Below are positions 16,204 to 24,953 of a stretch of DNA of 64,000 nt, piece by piece; within the stretch, counting starts at the first letter, position 1, and each line of letters begins with the position of its first letter. The notes below the pieces were generated by a model, which made no database searches, was not told where the DNA came from, and was given only the letters and a program-made list of their open reading frames with translations. Both the position numbers and the translations under genes were made by a program. Source of the stretch: Alicyclobacillus mali (GTDB taxonomy: Bacteria; Bacillota; Bacilli; Alicyclobacillales; Alicyclobacillaceae); the NCBI RefSeq assembly GCF_017329565.1, contig NZ_JAFMTT010000014.1. One strand, given 5' to 3'.

Positions 16204-17169
16204 TCAGTGCGACACCATCGCGAGCGTGCCAAAGGCGCAGATGAACGACGCGAGCCAGAACAGGATGACGACTTCCCACTCCGACCATCCGCCAAGCTCA
16301 AAGTGGTGGTGCAGCGGGCTCATGCGAAAGACGCGCCGTCCAAACGTCTGGTAGGAAAACACCTGAATGATGACGGACATAGCCTCGATGACAAACACCA
16401 GGCCGAACAGGATGAGCGTCAGCTCACTGTGAGTCAGAACGGCTGCCATGGCCAGTCCCCCGCCGATGGCGAGCGATCCCGTGTCGCCCATGAAAACTTT
16501 CGCCGGATGGCGATTAAATACGAGAAATGCGGCGAGCGCACCCACCATGGCCGCGCAATACAGCGCGACATCATAGCTCGTGTGCCAATACGCGTACACG
16601 GCGTACGCCGCAAACACCATGATGGCCGATCCCGACAACAGCCCGTCCAGCCCATCCGTGAGGTTGACGGCGTTGGTCGTGCCCACCAAAACCAGCATGA
16701 GAAACACGATGTAGAGGAACCCGAGTCGGACGGCTTCGTCGGTGAACGGAATGTGCACCGACAACGCTTCCTGTCCCTGCTCCCGATACAGCAGGACAAA
16801 CAGGATGACTGTCAGCACGGCCTGGAGAATCACCTTCTGCTTGGCCGTCAGCCCGAGATTCCGCTTCTTTACAATTTTAATCAGATCATCTGCAAAACCA
16901 ATCAGTCCGAACCCCACCGTCGCCACCAGCATCATCACCGTGTCCAAACTGCCAAATGCGAAACGGAGGGTCGTCAGCACCACCGCTACGAGGATGATCA
17001 CGCCGCCCATGGTAGGCGTTCCGGCTTTCGACTGGTGGTGCTTGGGCCCCTCTTCGCGAATCGATTGTCCGAACTTGAGTCGATGCAAAAGTGGGATGGA
17101 GATAGGCCCCAAGAGCACCCCGATGACAAACGCCGCGAGCGCCGTCAGCAAAAGCGCCTGAATGTCCAA
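16204..17169 (-). CDS. mraY: MraY, phospho-MurNAc-pentapeptide translocase
   Basis: Integral membrane enzyme that moves phospho-MurNAc-pentapeptide onto undecaprenyl phosphate to make lipid I. About ten hydrophobic segments. The family motifs are present: KAGTPTMGG, GFADDLIKI (catalytic Asp pair), NLTDGLDGL, and HHHFE near the C-terminus. The start is TTG behind GGGGG. 321 residues. It lies between murE and murD as in B. subtilis. Confidence 0.96.
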   Translation of the reverse strand: MDIQALLLTALAAFVIGVLLGPISIPLLHRLKFGQSIREEGPKHHQSKAGTPTMGGVIILVAVVLTTLRFAFGSLDTVMMLVATVGFGLIGFADDLIKIVKKRNLGLTAKQKVILQAVLTVILFVLLYREQGQEALSVHIPFTDEAVRLGFLYIVFLMLVLVGTTNAVNLTDGLDGLLSGSAIMVFAAYAVYAYWHTSYDVALYCAAMVGALAAFLVFNRHPAKVFMGDTGSLAIGGGLAMAAVLTHSELTLILFGLVFVIEAMSVIIQVFSYQTFGRRVFRMSPLHHHFELGGWSEWEVVILFWLASFICAFGTLAMVSH

Positions 17170-17181
17170 CGGAAACGCCCC

Positions 17182-18678
17182 CTAGTATCGCCCGTACCGG
17201 GCCCTGATGGCTCGGCGAGCTTCTTCGCGGTCGTCAAAGTGGCGCTTCTCCGCGCCAATGATCTGATAATCTTCGTGTCCCTTGCCCGCGATCACGACGA
17301 CGTCTCCCGGTTCTGCTTCCGCGATGGCCATCTCAATCGCCCGCCTGCGATCCACTTCTTCCCGCACCTTGTTCGCATGGCTGGGTTGGACGCCAGCGCG
17401 CATATCCGCCAGGATGGCGAGCGGATCCTCGCTCCGCGGGTTGTCGCTCGTGAAAACGGCTAGATCTGCCAGCCTCACAGCCACGTCCGCCATCTTGGGC
17501 CGCTTGGTACGGTCGCGATCGCCGCCGCAGCCCACGACCACCAAGACGCGGGCAGGCGCGAACTCGCGCACAGACGCGAGCACGTTTTCGAGCCCGTCGG
17601 GCGTGTGGGCATAGTCCACAAACACCGAAAACGGCTGTCCCTCGTCGATGCGCTCCATCCTCCCAGGCACACTCGGATACGAGCGAATCCCCTCCTGGAT
17701 CTCGCTTGGCGCGAGCCCCTCAACGAGCGCAATGGCGACGGCCGCGAGCGCGTTGTACACGTTGAACCTGCCGATGAGCGGCGTGTCAATCTCGAATGGA
17801 CCCGCCGGGGAATCCACCGTAAACCTCGCGCCCTGCGCCGAGAGCCGCACGTCGCGGGCTCTCACGTCCGCGGCGCGTTCGATGCCATACGTGAGGATGG
17901 GCGCGGCAGACGCCTCGGCCATCACCCAAGACCATGGATCGTCCGCGTTGATGACCGCGTAGATGGAGCGGGCCGGATCGCTTCCGGTGCCATTGCCAAG
18001 CCGGGAAAACAAGAGCGCCTTCGCGGCTGCATACCGTTCCATCGTACCGTGAAAATCGAGGTGATCTTGTGTCAAGTTCGTGAACGCGGCGCAGGCAAAT
18101 GTCACGCCGGCGGCGCGGCGCTCCACAAGCGCGTGCGACGATACCTCCATGACCGCATGCGTCGCCCCGGCGTCCACAAAGCGGCGCAGCAAGCGGTGCA
18201 CCTCCACCGCCTCAGGCGTGGTGTTTGGGAGCGACCACGATGCAGAGGCCAACTTCGCGCCGACGGTGCCGATGAGGCCCGCCCTTTTTCCAGCCGAATC
18301 GAGCAAGTGGCGCACGATGTGGGTCACGGTGGTCTTGCCGTTCGTGCCCGTCACGCCAATGACCCTGAGCTCTCGCGATGGGCTCCCGAACAGCCTGTCT
18401 GCGACCAGTGCACTCCAGTGGCGCGTGTCCGGCACCACGACTTGGGGTATCGCCGTGGGCACGTCGGCCACGGGCTCCTCCACCATAACCGCAACCGCGC
18501 CGCGCTCCACGGCCTGGCGCGCGAAACGATGTCCATCCACCGTATGGCCGCGAACGGCCACAAACAGGCTCCCGGGCTCGACGTCCCGCGAGTCCGTGGT
18601 GATATTCAAGACGTCGGGGTTCTCCGCGTTCGTCACTTGAAAATTCATGAAAGGCTGAAACAACTGTCTCAATCGCAA
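17182..18678 (-). CDS. murE: MurE, meso-diaminopimelate-adding ligase
   Basis: Cytoplasmic ATP-dependent ligase that adds the third stem-peptide residue. The ATP loop GTNGKTT is at 111-117 and the central domain signature (NLTQDHLDFHGTM) is present. The C-terminal motif DNPRSEDP marks specificity for meso-diaminopimelate rather than lysine, which predicts DAP-type peptidoglycan. The start is TTG with GGAGG 8 nt upstream. 498 residues. Confidence 0.95.
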   Translation of the reverse strand: MRLRQLFQPFMNFQVTNAENPDVLNITTDSRDVEPGSLFVAVRGHTVDGHRFARQAVERGAVAVMVEEPVADVPTAIPQVVVPDTRHWSALVADRLFGSPSRELRVIGVTGTNGKTTVTHIVRHLLDSAGKRAGLIGTVGAKLASASWSLPNTTPEAVEVHRLLRRFVDAGATHAVMEVSSHALVERRAAGVTFACAAFTNLTQDHLDFHGTMERYAAAKALLFSRLGNGTGSDPARSIYAVINADDPWSWVMAEASAAPILTYGIERAADVRARDVRLSAQGARFTVDSPAGPFEIDTPLIGRFNVYNALAAVAIALVEGLAPSEIQEGIRSYPSVPGRMERIDEGQPFSVFVDYAHTPDGLENVLASVREFAPARVLVVVGCGGDRDRTKRPKMADVAVRLADLAVFTSDNPRSEDPLAILADMRAGVQPSHANKVREEVDRRRAIEMAIAEAEPGDVVVIAGKGHEDYQIIGAEKRHFDDREEARRAIRARYGRY

Positions 18679-18739
18679 GGCGCCTTCCTCCCAACCACCG
18701 GCGTGCCATTCGCAAATCTAGGGCAGCCAGCGCCCGATG

Positions 18740-20716
18740 TCAACCTCCGAGCGCGAAGGCCGCCACCTGATTTCCGGATGGCGCCTTCTGCCCCCGATAG
18801 AGGCGGATGGTCGATCCCGGTTCCACCTGCGTGCCCCCAGCCGGCGCCTGCGCGATGATCACGTCCCCCTGACCGAGCAACTGCACCCTGAGGTTCGCGG
18901 AGTTCTGCAGCGCCAGGTTCTGTGCCTCCTTCATCGTGAGGCCGACGAAGTTGGGGACCGTCACCGGCGGAGCCTCGGGATACCGGTACTTCTTTTTGAG
19001 CCCCTGCGTCTGCGGAGGCACACCGAGCTCGCGCAGCCCGTCATCGAGAATGTTGCCGACAATCGGCGCGGCAATGACGCCGCCAAATACGATTCCATGT
19101 TCCGGATGGGGGTTATCAATGGCCACGTAGCAGACGAGTGCCGGATCGTTCGCGGGCGCCATTCCGATAAAGGAGACGATGTAATGCCCGGATTCATAAC
19201 GGCCGTTCTTTGCCACCTGCGCCGTGCCCGTCTTTCCGGCGATCCGATAGCCGTCGCGATAGGCCCTGCTACCGCTCCCATTTGCCACCACGCTCTCAAG
19301 CGCGGACCGCACCTCCGCGGCCACCTGAGGTGTGATGACCTGGCGTACGACCGTCGGCTTCGTCACCGAGACCACGCGGCCCGTATCTGGGTCGATGACT
19401 TCGGACACGAGATACGGTTTCATCAACTTGCCGCCGTTCGCCACCGCCCCGACGGCCATCACCTGCTGAATCGGCGTGACCGACACGCCCTGGCCGAACG
19501 CCGTCGTGGCCAACTCCAGCGGGCCGACTTGATTCAGCTTGAACAGGATTCCGTTTCCTTCGCCAGGGAGGTCGATTCCGGTCTTCTGCCCGAACCCAAA
19601 CGCGCGGATGTATGAGAACAGCGCTTCCTTCCCGAGCCGCTCGCCGAGCGCAATGAACCCGGGGTTGCACGAGTTTTCCACGACGTTGAGGAACGACTCG
19701 GATCCGTGGCCACCGGCCTTCCAACAGCGAATGCGGTGCCCAGCAACCTCGTAGTAGCCGGGATCGTAGAATCGGTCGTTCAGATTCACCTTGTTCTCCT
19801 GCAGCGCTGCGGCCAGTGTCACAATCTTGAAGGTGGACCCAGGCTCAAACGTCTGCCAGATGGCCAGGTTGCGGTTGTAGGTCGCCGGATCGGCAGAGCG
19901 CCAGTCCGCAGGATTGAAGGTAGGGTAGTTCGCCATGGCCAGGATGGCACCTGTCTTTGGGCTTTCGACGATCGCGGTCACGGAATCCGGGTGGTACGCC
20001 GCCACCGCCTGCTCAATCTCGCGCTCGACAAACTGCTGGATTTGAAGATTGAGGGTGGTCTTGATGTCATCTCCGTCCGTCGGCTCGACAACCGACTGTC
20101 CCTCGCCCGGGATCAGTTCCCCGTTGGCCTTGGCGTAAAACGTGATGCCTCCCTTTTTGCCGCTCAGCACGCTGTTGTACTGTTTCTCAAGCCCCGTGAG
20201 TCCGACGTTATCGTAGCCGGTGATGCCGAGCACCTGAGCGGCGAGCGATCCATACGGGTACGCTCGTTTGCCATCCTCGGTGAGATAGACCCCGGGCAAC
20301 TCGAGCTTTCGAATTGCGTTGGCCTGCGCCTCTGTCATCTGGCGACCACCTGGGCGGATGTACACCATCAGCTCCCGCTGAGAGATCTGGCGCAGCACGC
20401 TGTCAACGCTCATGTGCAGGATGGGCGCGAGCTTTGCGGCGGTGCCCGCCTTGTCCTTGATCTGGCTCGGCACTGCCACAATGGTGGGTGCACTCGCCGT
20501 ATACGTCAGCGGCTGCCCATTGCTCGCCAGGATGCTCCCGCGGATGCCGGACAGGGGCACCGTTCGGTCCCACGACTGCTTGGCCAGGTTGGAGAGCCAC
20601 GTGGCCTGCCAGCCCTGCACATAGGCGAGCCGGCCGATGAGCGCGCCGATGGCCGCAAACAGCCCGAAGAGAAGCATGACCAGCCGCCGCCTCATGAGTC
20701 CAGGAGTCACGCGCAC
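18740..20716 (-). CDS. spoVD: SpoVD, sporulation class B penicillin-binding protein
   Basis: Transpeptidase needed for spore cortex, working with SpoVE. It has an N-terminal membrane anchor, a dimerisation domain and a transpeptidase domain with the active serine in FEPGSTFK (about residue 290), SCN and KTG (AGKTGTAQV), followed by one C-terminal PASTA domain (VPNFVGLTMKEAQNLA). It is closely similar to B. subtilis SpoVD along its length (RCWKAGGHG, FGFGQKTGIDL). The frame opens with TTG at 20731; I prefer the GTG at 20716, giving an MRVTPG-like N-terminus like the B. subtilis protein (a GTG at 20710 is also possible). Confidence 0.93.
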   Translation of the reverse strand: MRVTPGLMRRRLVMLLFGLFAAIGALIGRLAYVQGWQATWLSNLAKQSWDRTVPLSGIRGSILASNGQPLTYTASAPTIVAVPSQIKDKAGTAAKLAPILHMSVDSVLRQISQRELMVYIRPGGRQMTEAQANAIRKLELPGVYLTEDGKRAYPYGSLAAQVLGITGYDNVGLTGLEKQYNSVLSGKKGGITFYAKANGELIPGEGQSVVEPTDGDDIKTTLNLQIQQFVEREIEQAVAAYHPDSVTAIVESPKTGAILAMANYPTFNPADWRSADPATYNRNLAIWQTFEPGSTFKIVTLAAALQENKVNLNDRFYDPGYYEVAGHRIRCWKAGGHGSESFLNVVENSCNPGFIALGERLGKEALFSYIRAFGFGQKTGIDLPGEGNGILFKLNQVGPLELATTAFGQGVSVTPIQQVMAVGAVANGGKLMKPYLVSEVIDPDTGRVVSVTKPTVVRQVITPQVAAEVRSALESVVANGSGSRAYRDGYRIAGKTGTAQVAKNGRYESGHYIVSFIGMAPANDPALVCYVAIDNPHPEHGIVFGGVIAAPIVGNILDDGLRELGVPPQTQGLKKKYRYPEAPPVTVPNFVGLTMKEAQNLALQNSANLRVQLLGQGDVIIAQAPAGGTQVEPGSTIRLYRGQKAPSGNQVAAFALGG

Positions 20717-20804
20717 AGACCTCGCCCCCAACGTCGCACAGCTTGTTCGCTGAGACTAGCCTATGCGCGCACTCGAGGAAATAGAAGGGCCGACGCATGG
20801 CGCG

Positions 20805-22997
20805 TCAGCCCTCAGGTGACAGCCGAATCTCCACGGTTTCTCCGGCCTTCACGCGCGAACCCGGCGGGATGGACTGGCCCACCACGTACCCAGACCCCGA
20901 TGTGGAAACGTCGAGCCCCATCGCGGCAAGGAGGTTGGCCGCGTCTCGAAGTGTGAGACCGGTAAGATCGGGCATCGACAGGGCCGTCGCCTGATGGTTG
21001 GCGAGCAGCGCGTACAATTTCGAACCTCGCGGCACCTGCACACCAGGCGAAGGCCACTGCCGCTCGATCGCGCCGCTCGACCCGGTGAACATGCCTTGAA
21101 GGCCATTCTGCGCGAGCACCGCTCGCGCCTGCGATTGTGAGAGCCCGATGAGATTCGGCGTGTCCACATAAGTCACCTGGCCCTGGCCTGGTTCTGTCTG
21201 AAGGGACTTCACGGCGCCAGTCGGCGGAATGTGATAGTAATTCAGGCACTCCTGCATGATGGCCCGAGCAACAGGGATGGCCACCGTGCTCCCCCACGCT
21301 TCGTCGGGTGCCACCTGCGGATCGTATACCGTCACGTACACCACAACCTTGGGGTCCTGGGCAGGCACGAATCCGATAAACGACGTCTCAAACTTGTTTT
21401 GATAGTACGTGCCCGTGGCCGGATCCACAATTTGCGCCGTGCCCGTCTTCCCTGCCACCTCGTAGCCCTGAATCGCCGCGCCGGTATCGATGCCGTGCTT
21501 GGGATCCGAGACGTCGAGGACCATGGTGTCGCGCACCTGTTGGATGACGCTCTGCGGCAGAAATCCCTGGCGAATCACCGTCGGGCGATTCTCCTGAATC
21601 ACCTTACCCGATGGCGAGATCACCTTGCTGATGATGTACGGCCGCAAGAGCCGGCCACCGTTCGCGATGGCGTCCATCGCCATGACCTGCTGCATCGGCG
21701 TCACGGCAATGCCTTGGCCGAATCCCGCCGTCGCGAGCTCGAGCTGCCCCTGCTGAGACGGTGGAAACAGAATGGAATTCGCCTCGTTTGGGAGATCAAT
21801 CCCGGTCGGCTGCGTAAACCCAAATAGCTTCAGATACTTGTCGAGATTCGCCCATCCGAGCGCCATCGCGATTCGCGCAAATCCGACGTTCGACGATTCC
21901 TCGAGTGCCTGCTGATACGTCAGCACACCGAAACCGACGTAGTTCCAGTCGTGAATCGTGCGCCCGTCGATCGTGATCTGCCCGGACTGAAACGTGTCAT
22001 ACAAATTGATGGAGTGCGTCGCCAGCGCGGCAGCGAGCACAAACGGCTTGAAGGTCGATCCCGGCTCAAACGCGCTGGACACGGCCCAGTTGGAGGAAAG
22101 CGCCTCAAGGCTCGCCTTCCAATATTGGTTTGGGTCAAAATTGGGCCAGCTCGACATCGCGAGAATCGCCCCCGTCTGTGGGTCGGACACCACGATGGCC
22201 GCGTGCTGAGGGCGATACTTCTGTACGAGCGCATTCATCTGGTCTTCGACGTACCCCTGGATGGTGTCGTCGATGGTCAGCTGCACGTTGTCACCTGGTT
22301 TGGCGGCTTTCACCACCTTCACGCTGCCCGGAATGGGTACGCCGGTGGGATCCTGCTGATACGAAATGAGCCCGTTTTCTCCGGCCAAGTAAGAATTCAT
22401 CTCGAGCTCAACGCCGCTTTCACCCACGCCCTTGACCACATATCCGATGGCGTTCGAGGCGAAATTGCCGTAGGGATACACACGCAACTCTGTCGGCGTG
22501 AATGTCACGCAGTTGGACCACGCCGTGTTGCGGTCGTCCGGCGCCCACGCGTGCGCGGCAAACGCCGCTTCGAGCTTGGATTTCACCAGGGCCTCCACGG
22601 GAGTTGGCAACTGAATCCAACTGACTTGTTTCGAGAGGAGCGCGGCGAGATCGGCCTCGTTGGTGTTGAGGACAGGTGCGAGTATCCGCGCGGCTTCATC
22701 TGCATACGGGCGCATGGGCGCAAGTTCTATATCGACGTAATACGCTGGCACGTCGTACGCAAGTCGATTGCCCTGCGCATCCAGGATGGACCCTCGTGGC
22801 GCCAGAAGAGGCTCGGTCACGTCCATCACTGTGGCCGCGTCGTGTTTCAGCGTTCCGCCGTACACGCGCTGCACGTCGTAAATACGCCAGACCACAGCGC
22901 CAAGCGTCGCCACCATGGCCAGCTGAAGAGCCCAGAGACGCCGTTTCGGGCGCTTCCAACTGGTCTGTCTTCCCGTTCGCCTGCCACCTCGATTCAT
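20805..22997 (-). CDS. pbpB: division penicillin-binding protein PbpB (PBP2B)
   Basis: Class B transpeptidase of the vegetative divisome. It has a basic cytoplasmic tail, one transmembrane helix (about residues 21-40) and a dimerisation domain. The transpeptidase domain has the active Ser in FEPGSTFKP, SSN, and KTG (AGKTGTAQI). Two C-terminal PASTA repeats follow (VDTPNLIGLSQSQARAVL, SMPDLTGLTLRDAANLL). 730 residues, as in Bacillus PBP2B. Between ftsL and spoVD, the usual order. Confidence 0.94.
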   Translation of the reverse strand: MNRGGRRTGRQTSWKRPKRRLWALQLAMVATLGAVVWRIYDVQRVYGGTLKHDAATVMDVTEPLLAPRGSILDAQGNRLAYDVPAYYVDIELAPMRPYADEAARILAPVLNTNEADLAALLSKQVSWIQLPTPVEALVKSKLEAAFAAHAWAPDDRNTAWSNCVTFTPTELRVYPYGNFASNAIGYVVKGVGESGVELEMNSYLAGENGLISYQQDPTGVPIPGSVKVVKAAKPGDNVQLTIDDTIQGYVEDQMNALVQKYRPQHAAIVVSDPQTGAILAMSSWPNFDPNQYWKASLEALSSNWAVSSAFEPGSTFKPFVLAAALATHSINLYDTFQSGQITIDGRTIHDWNYVGFGVLTYQQALEESSNVGFARIAMALGWANLDKYLKLFGFTQPTGIDLPNEANSILFPPSQQGQLELATAGFGQGIAVTPMQQVMAMDAIANGGRLLRPYIISKVISPSGKVIQENRPTVIRQGFLPQSVIQQVRDTMVLDVSDPKHGIDTGAAIQGYEVAGKTGTAQIVDPATGTYYQNKFETSFIGFVPAQDPKVVVYVTVYDPQVAPDEAWGSTVAIPVARAIMQECLNYYHIPPTGAVKSLQTEPGQGQVTYVDTPNLIGLSQSQARAVLAQNGLQGMFTGSSGAIERQWPSPGVQVPRGSKLYALLANHQATALSMPDLTGLTLRDAANLLAAMGLDVSTSGSGYVVGQSIPPGSRVKAGETVEIRLSPEG

Positions 22998-23001
22998 GCC
23001 A

Positions 23002-23394
23002 TCACTCGCCGTTTCCTTGCGTCGGAATCATGACCGGATTCTTGTACACCATGTGCAGCTTGTTGATGGCGACATTCAGGATGTGCGCCGGTTGTTCGAG
23101 CTCCGACACCTGCATCTGGAGATTGGCGTTCACCGCTTGCTGTGCCGCGATGGCCGACTGAAGCTTCGCGTGATAATCGTTCAACTCGTAGATCTCGGCC
23201 CCCTTGGCCGCAACCCACCACACCGCGGCGAAACTCACCATGCAGCACACGGCGAAGCTCACCCGGTTCCACAGGCGGCGGCGAGCAGCCCGGCGCTCCG
23301 CGTCGCGCACATCCCGTTCACGTCTCGGCGCCGTTTGCCCCCACGCCTCGCGACGCGGGCGAAGTTCCTGTTGCACGGCAGACATCTCACTCAT
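23002..23394 (-). CDS. ftsL: cell division protein FtsL
   Basis: Small bitopic divisome protein of 130 residues: a charged Arg-rich cytoplasmic tail, one transmembrane segment (VSFAVCCMVSFAAVWWVAA, about residues 46-64), then a coiled coil that pairs with DivIC and interacts with DivIB. The ATG overlaps the rsmH stop by 4 nt. Recognition rests on position and architecture, since FtsL is poorly conserved. Confidence 0.88.
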   Translation of the reverse strand: MSEMSAVQQELRPRREAWGQTAPRRERDVRDAERRAARRRLWNRVSFAVCCMVSFAAVWWVAAKGAEIYELNDYHAKLQSAIAAQQAVNANLQMQVSELEQPAHILNVAINKLHMVYKNPVMIPTQGNGE

Positions 23395-24341
23395 CGCTCC
23401 CCATCATCCAGCTTTTCAAAAGCGCGCAGCTTGGCCGATCGCGCGCGCGGATTTCGTTCCAGCTCCTCACTCGAAGGCGTCACGGGCTTGCGCGACACCA
23501 TGCGCCCCAAAGGCTTACGGCCACACCGACAGACCGGGAATTCCGGCGGACAAATGCACCCCTGGGCCCACGTCTGAAACAGGCGCTTCACCACGCGGTC
23601 CTCAAGAGAATGAAAGGTGATGATCGAAAGTCGACCACCGGGCTTCAAGGCGCGAAAAGCTGCCTCCACGCCGGACGCCAAAACCCCCAGCTCGTCGTTC
23701 ACCGCGATGCGAATGGCCTGAAACGTGCGACGCGCGGGGTGCGGGCCAGCGCGTCTGGCGGCAGCCGGAATGGCACCCTTGACGATTTCTGCGAGTTCCG
23801 TCGTCGTCTCGATAGGTTTCTTCGATCTCGCCCTCGCAATGGCGCGCGCAATCGACAGCGAAAACCTCTCCTCGCCGTACTCCCGGAGGATTCTCGCGAG
23901 TTCCCGCTCGTCCCACGTGTTGACGATCTCGCGCGCGGTGAGCGGCCGATGCCTGTCCATGCGCATGTCGAGCGGGCCCTCATGCCAGTAACTGAATCCC
24001 CGCTCCGGGAGGTCAAACTGAGGCGAGGACACGCCGAGATCGAACAGGACGCCGTCCACCGCCGTGACGCCAAGCGCCCGCAGGCGTTGCTCCATCTCGG
24101 CGAAATTCGCCTTGACCAGCGTGAGGCGGTCCGGATACTCCTGCTTCAGATGTGCGGCGTGCGCGATGGCGGCTTCGTCCTGATCGAACGCAATCACCAC
24201 GCCGTCAGGCGCGGACCGCTCGAGCAGGCGCGCCGTGTGCCCTGCCCCCCCAAGCGTCGCGTCCACATAGACGCCGCCTGGGCGAGGGGCCAACGCATCG
24301 ACGGCCTCTTCCAACAGGACGGTCTCGTGCGCAAAGTTCAA
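23391..24341 (-). CDS. rsmH: 16S rRNA (cytosine-1402 N4) methyltransferase RsmH
   Basis: SAM-dependent methyltransferase (formerly MraW) that modifies C1402 in the ribosomal P site. The N-terminus HETVLLEEAVDAL, the SAM loop VDATLGGAGHT and the later GVLFDLGVSSPQ and HSLEDRVVK motifs are all family signatures. The start is TTG behind GGGGGATGAGAG. 316 residues, second in the dcw operon after mraZ. Confidence 0.96.
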   Translation of the reverse strand: MNFAHETVLLEEAVDALAPRPGGVYVDATLGGAGHTARLLERSAPDGVVIAFDQDEAAIAHAAHLKQEYPDRLTLVKANFAEMEQRLRALGVTAVDGVLFDLGVSSPQFDLPERGFSYWHEGPLDMRMDRHRPLTAREIVNTWDERELARILREYGEERFSLSIARAIARARSKKPIETTTELAEIVKGAIPAAARRAGPHPARRTFQAIRIAVNDELGVLASGVEAAFRALKPGGRLSIITFHSLEDRVVKRLFQTWAQGCICPPEFPVCRCGRKPLGRMVSRKPVTPSSEELERNPRARSAKLRAFEKLDDGER

Positions 24342-24358
24342 CTCTCATCCCCCGCGAT

Positions 24359-24790
24359 TTAGAACGAAAAGTCGACGAGGTTTTCCGCAATCTCCGCAAA
24401 CGATCGCTCCGCGTCGCTCGAATAGTGTTCCCAGACACTCGTGTTCCAAATTTCGACCCGATTCGACACCCCGATCAGCGTGCACTCCTTTTCAAGCCTG
24501 GCGTACTCGCGCAGCTTGGGAGGCAGGAGAATGCGGCCCTGCTTGTCGACCTCGCACTCGGACGCACCCGAAAAGAAGAAGCGCACGAATGCTCGCGCGT
24601 CCGATCGCGTCATGGGAAGAGCCTTCAGCTTTTGCTCGAGCGCGCGCCACTCATCCAGGGGGTATGCGAACAGGCACTGGTCCAGGCCGCGGGTCACGAT
24701 GAACGAATCCCCCAGCCCATCCCGAAACTTCGCCGGGATGGTCAGCCGCCCTTTGCTGTCGAGGGAATGTTCGTACTCGCCCATGAACAA
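24359..24790 (-). CDS. mraZ: transcriptional regulator MraZ
   Basis: First gene of the dcw operon; an AbrB-like DNA-binding protein that represses its own operon in other bacteria. Two SpoVT-AbrB half-domains are seen (SLDSKGRLTIPAKFR and CEVDKQGRILLPPKLR). The MFMGEY N-terminus and 143-residue length match B. subtilis when read from the TTG at 24790; an ATG two codons later is the alternative. Its binding repeats lie just upstream (24815-24844). Confidence 0.95.
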   Translation of the reverse strand: MFMGEYEHSLDSKGRLTIPAKFRDGLGDSFIVTRGLDQCLFAYPLDEWRALEQKLKALPMTRSDARAFVRFFFSGASECEVDKQGRILLPPKLREYARLEKECTLIGVSNRVEIWNTSVWEHYSSDAERSFAEIAENLVDFSF

Positions 24791-24814
24791 CGGCCTTCAC
24801 CACCCGCTCGCGCA

Positions 24815-24844
24815 TGTCCCCCACTTTGCCCCACTTTCCACCAC
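24815..24844 (-). promoter_or_regulatory. MraZ operator: three GTGG repeats at 10-bp spacing
   Basis: On the minus strand the leader carries GTGGT, GTGGG and GTGGG in succession, each exactly 10 bp apart (plus-strand CAC ends at 24824, 24834, 24844). This is the known MraZ recognition pattern (TGGG-type motif repeated each 10 bp). It lies immediately downstream of the -10 box, so bound MraZ would block the start of transcription. Confidence 0.82.
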
Positions 24845-24845
24845 G

Positions 24846-24854
24846 ATCATACCA
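24846..24854 (-). promoter_or_regulatory. extended -10 promoter of the dcw operon
   Basis: TATGAT (24851-24846, minus strand) preceded by TG and one base, next to the MraZ repeats. No clear -35 was found. Likely the main promoter for mraZ and the genes after it. Confidence 0.65.
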
Positions 24855-24900
24855 CTTCGCGCTCCATTGCGGATCTCCTGCTAGGTGTTCGGATTTTTTT

Positions 24901-24940
24901 ACACAAAGAGGCGACCGCGCACGCGGCGCGATCGCCTCAA
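24901..24940 (-). terminator. terminator after bshC
   Basis: Minus-strand hairpin with GAGGCGA/TCGCCTC arms extended by CGCGC/GCGCG and followed by TTTGTGT, 15 nt past the bshC stop. It separates bshC from the dcw promoter. Confidence 0.7.
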
Positions 24941-24953
24941 GCCTCACTCGAGT

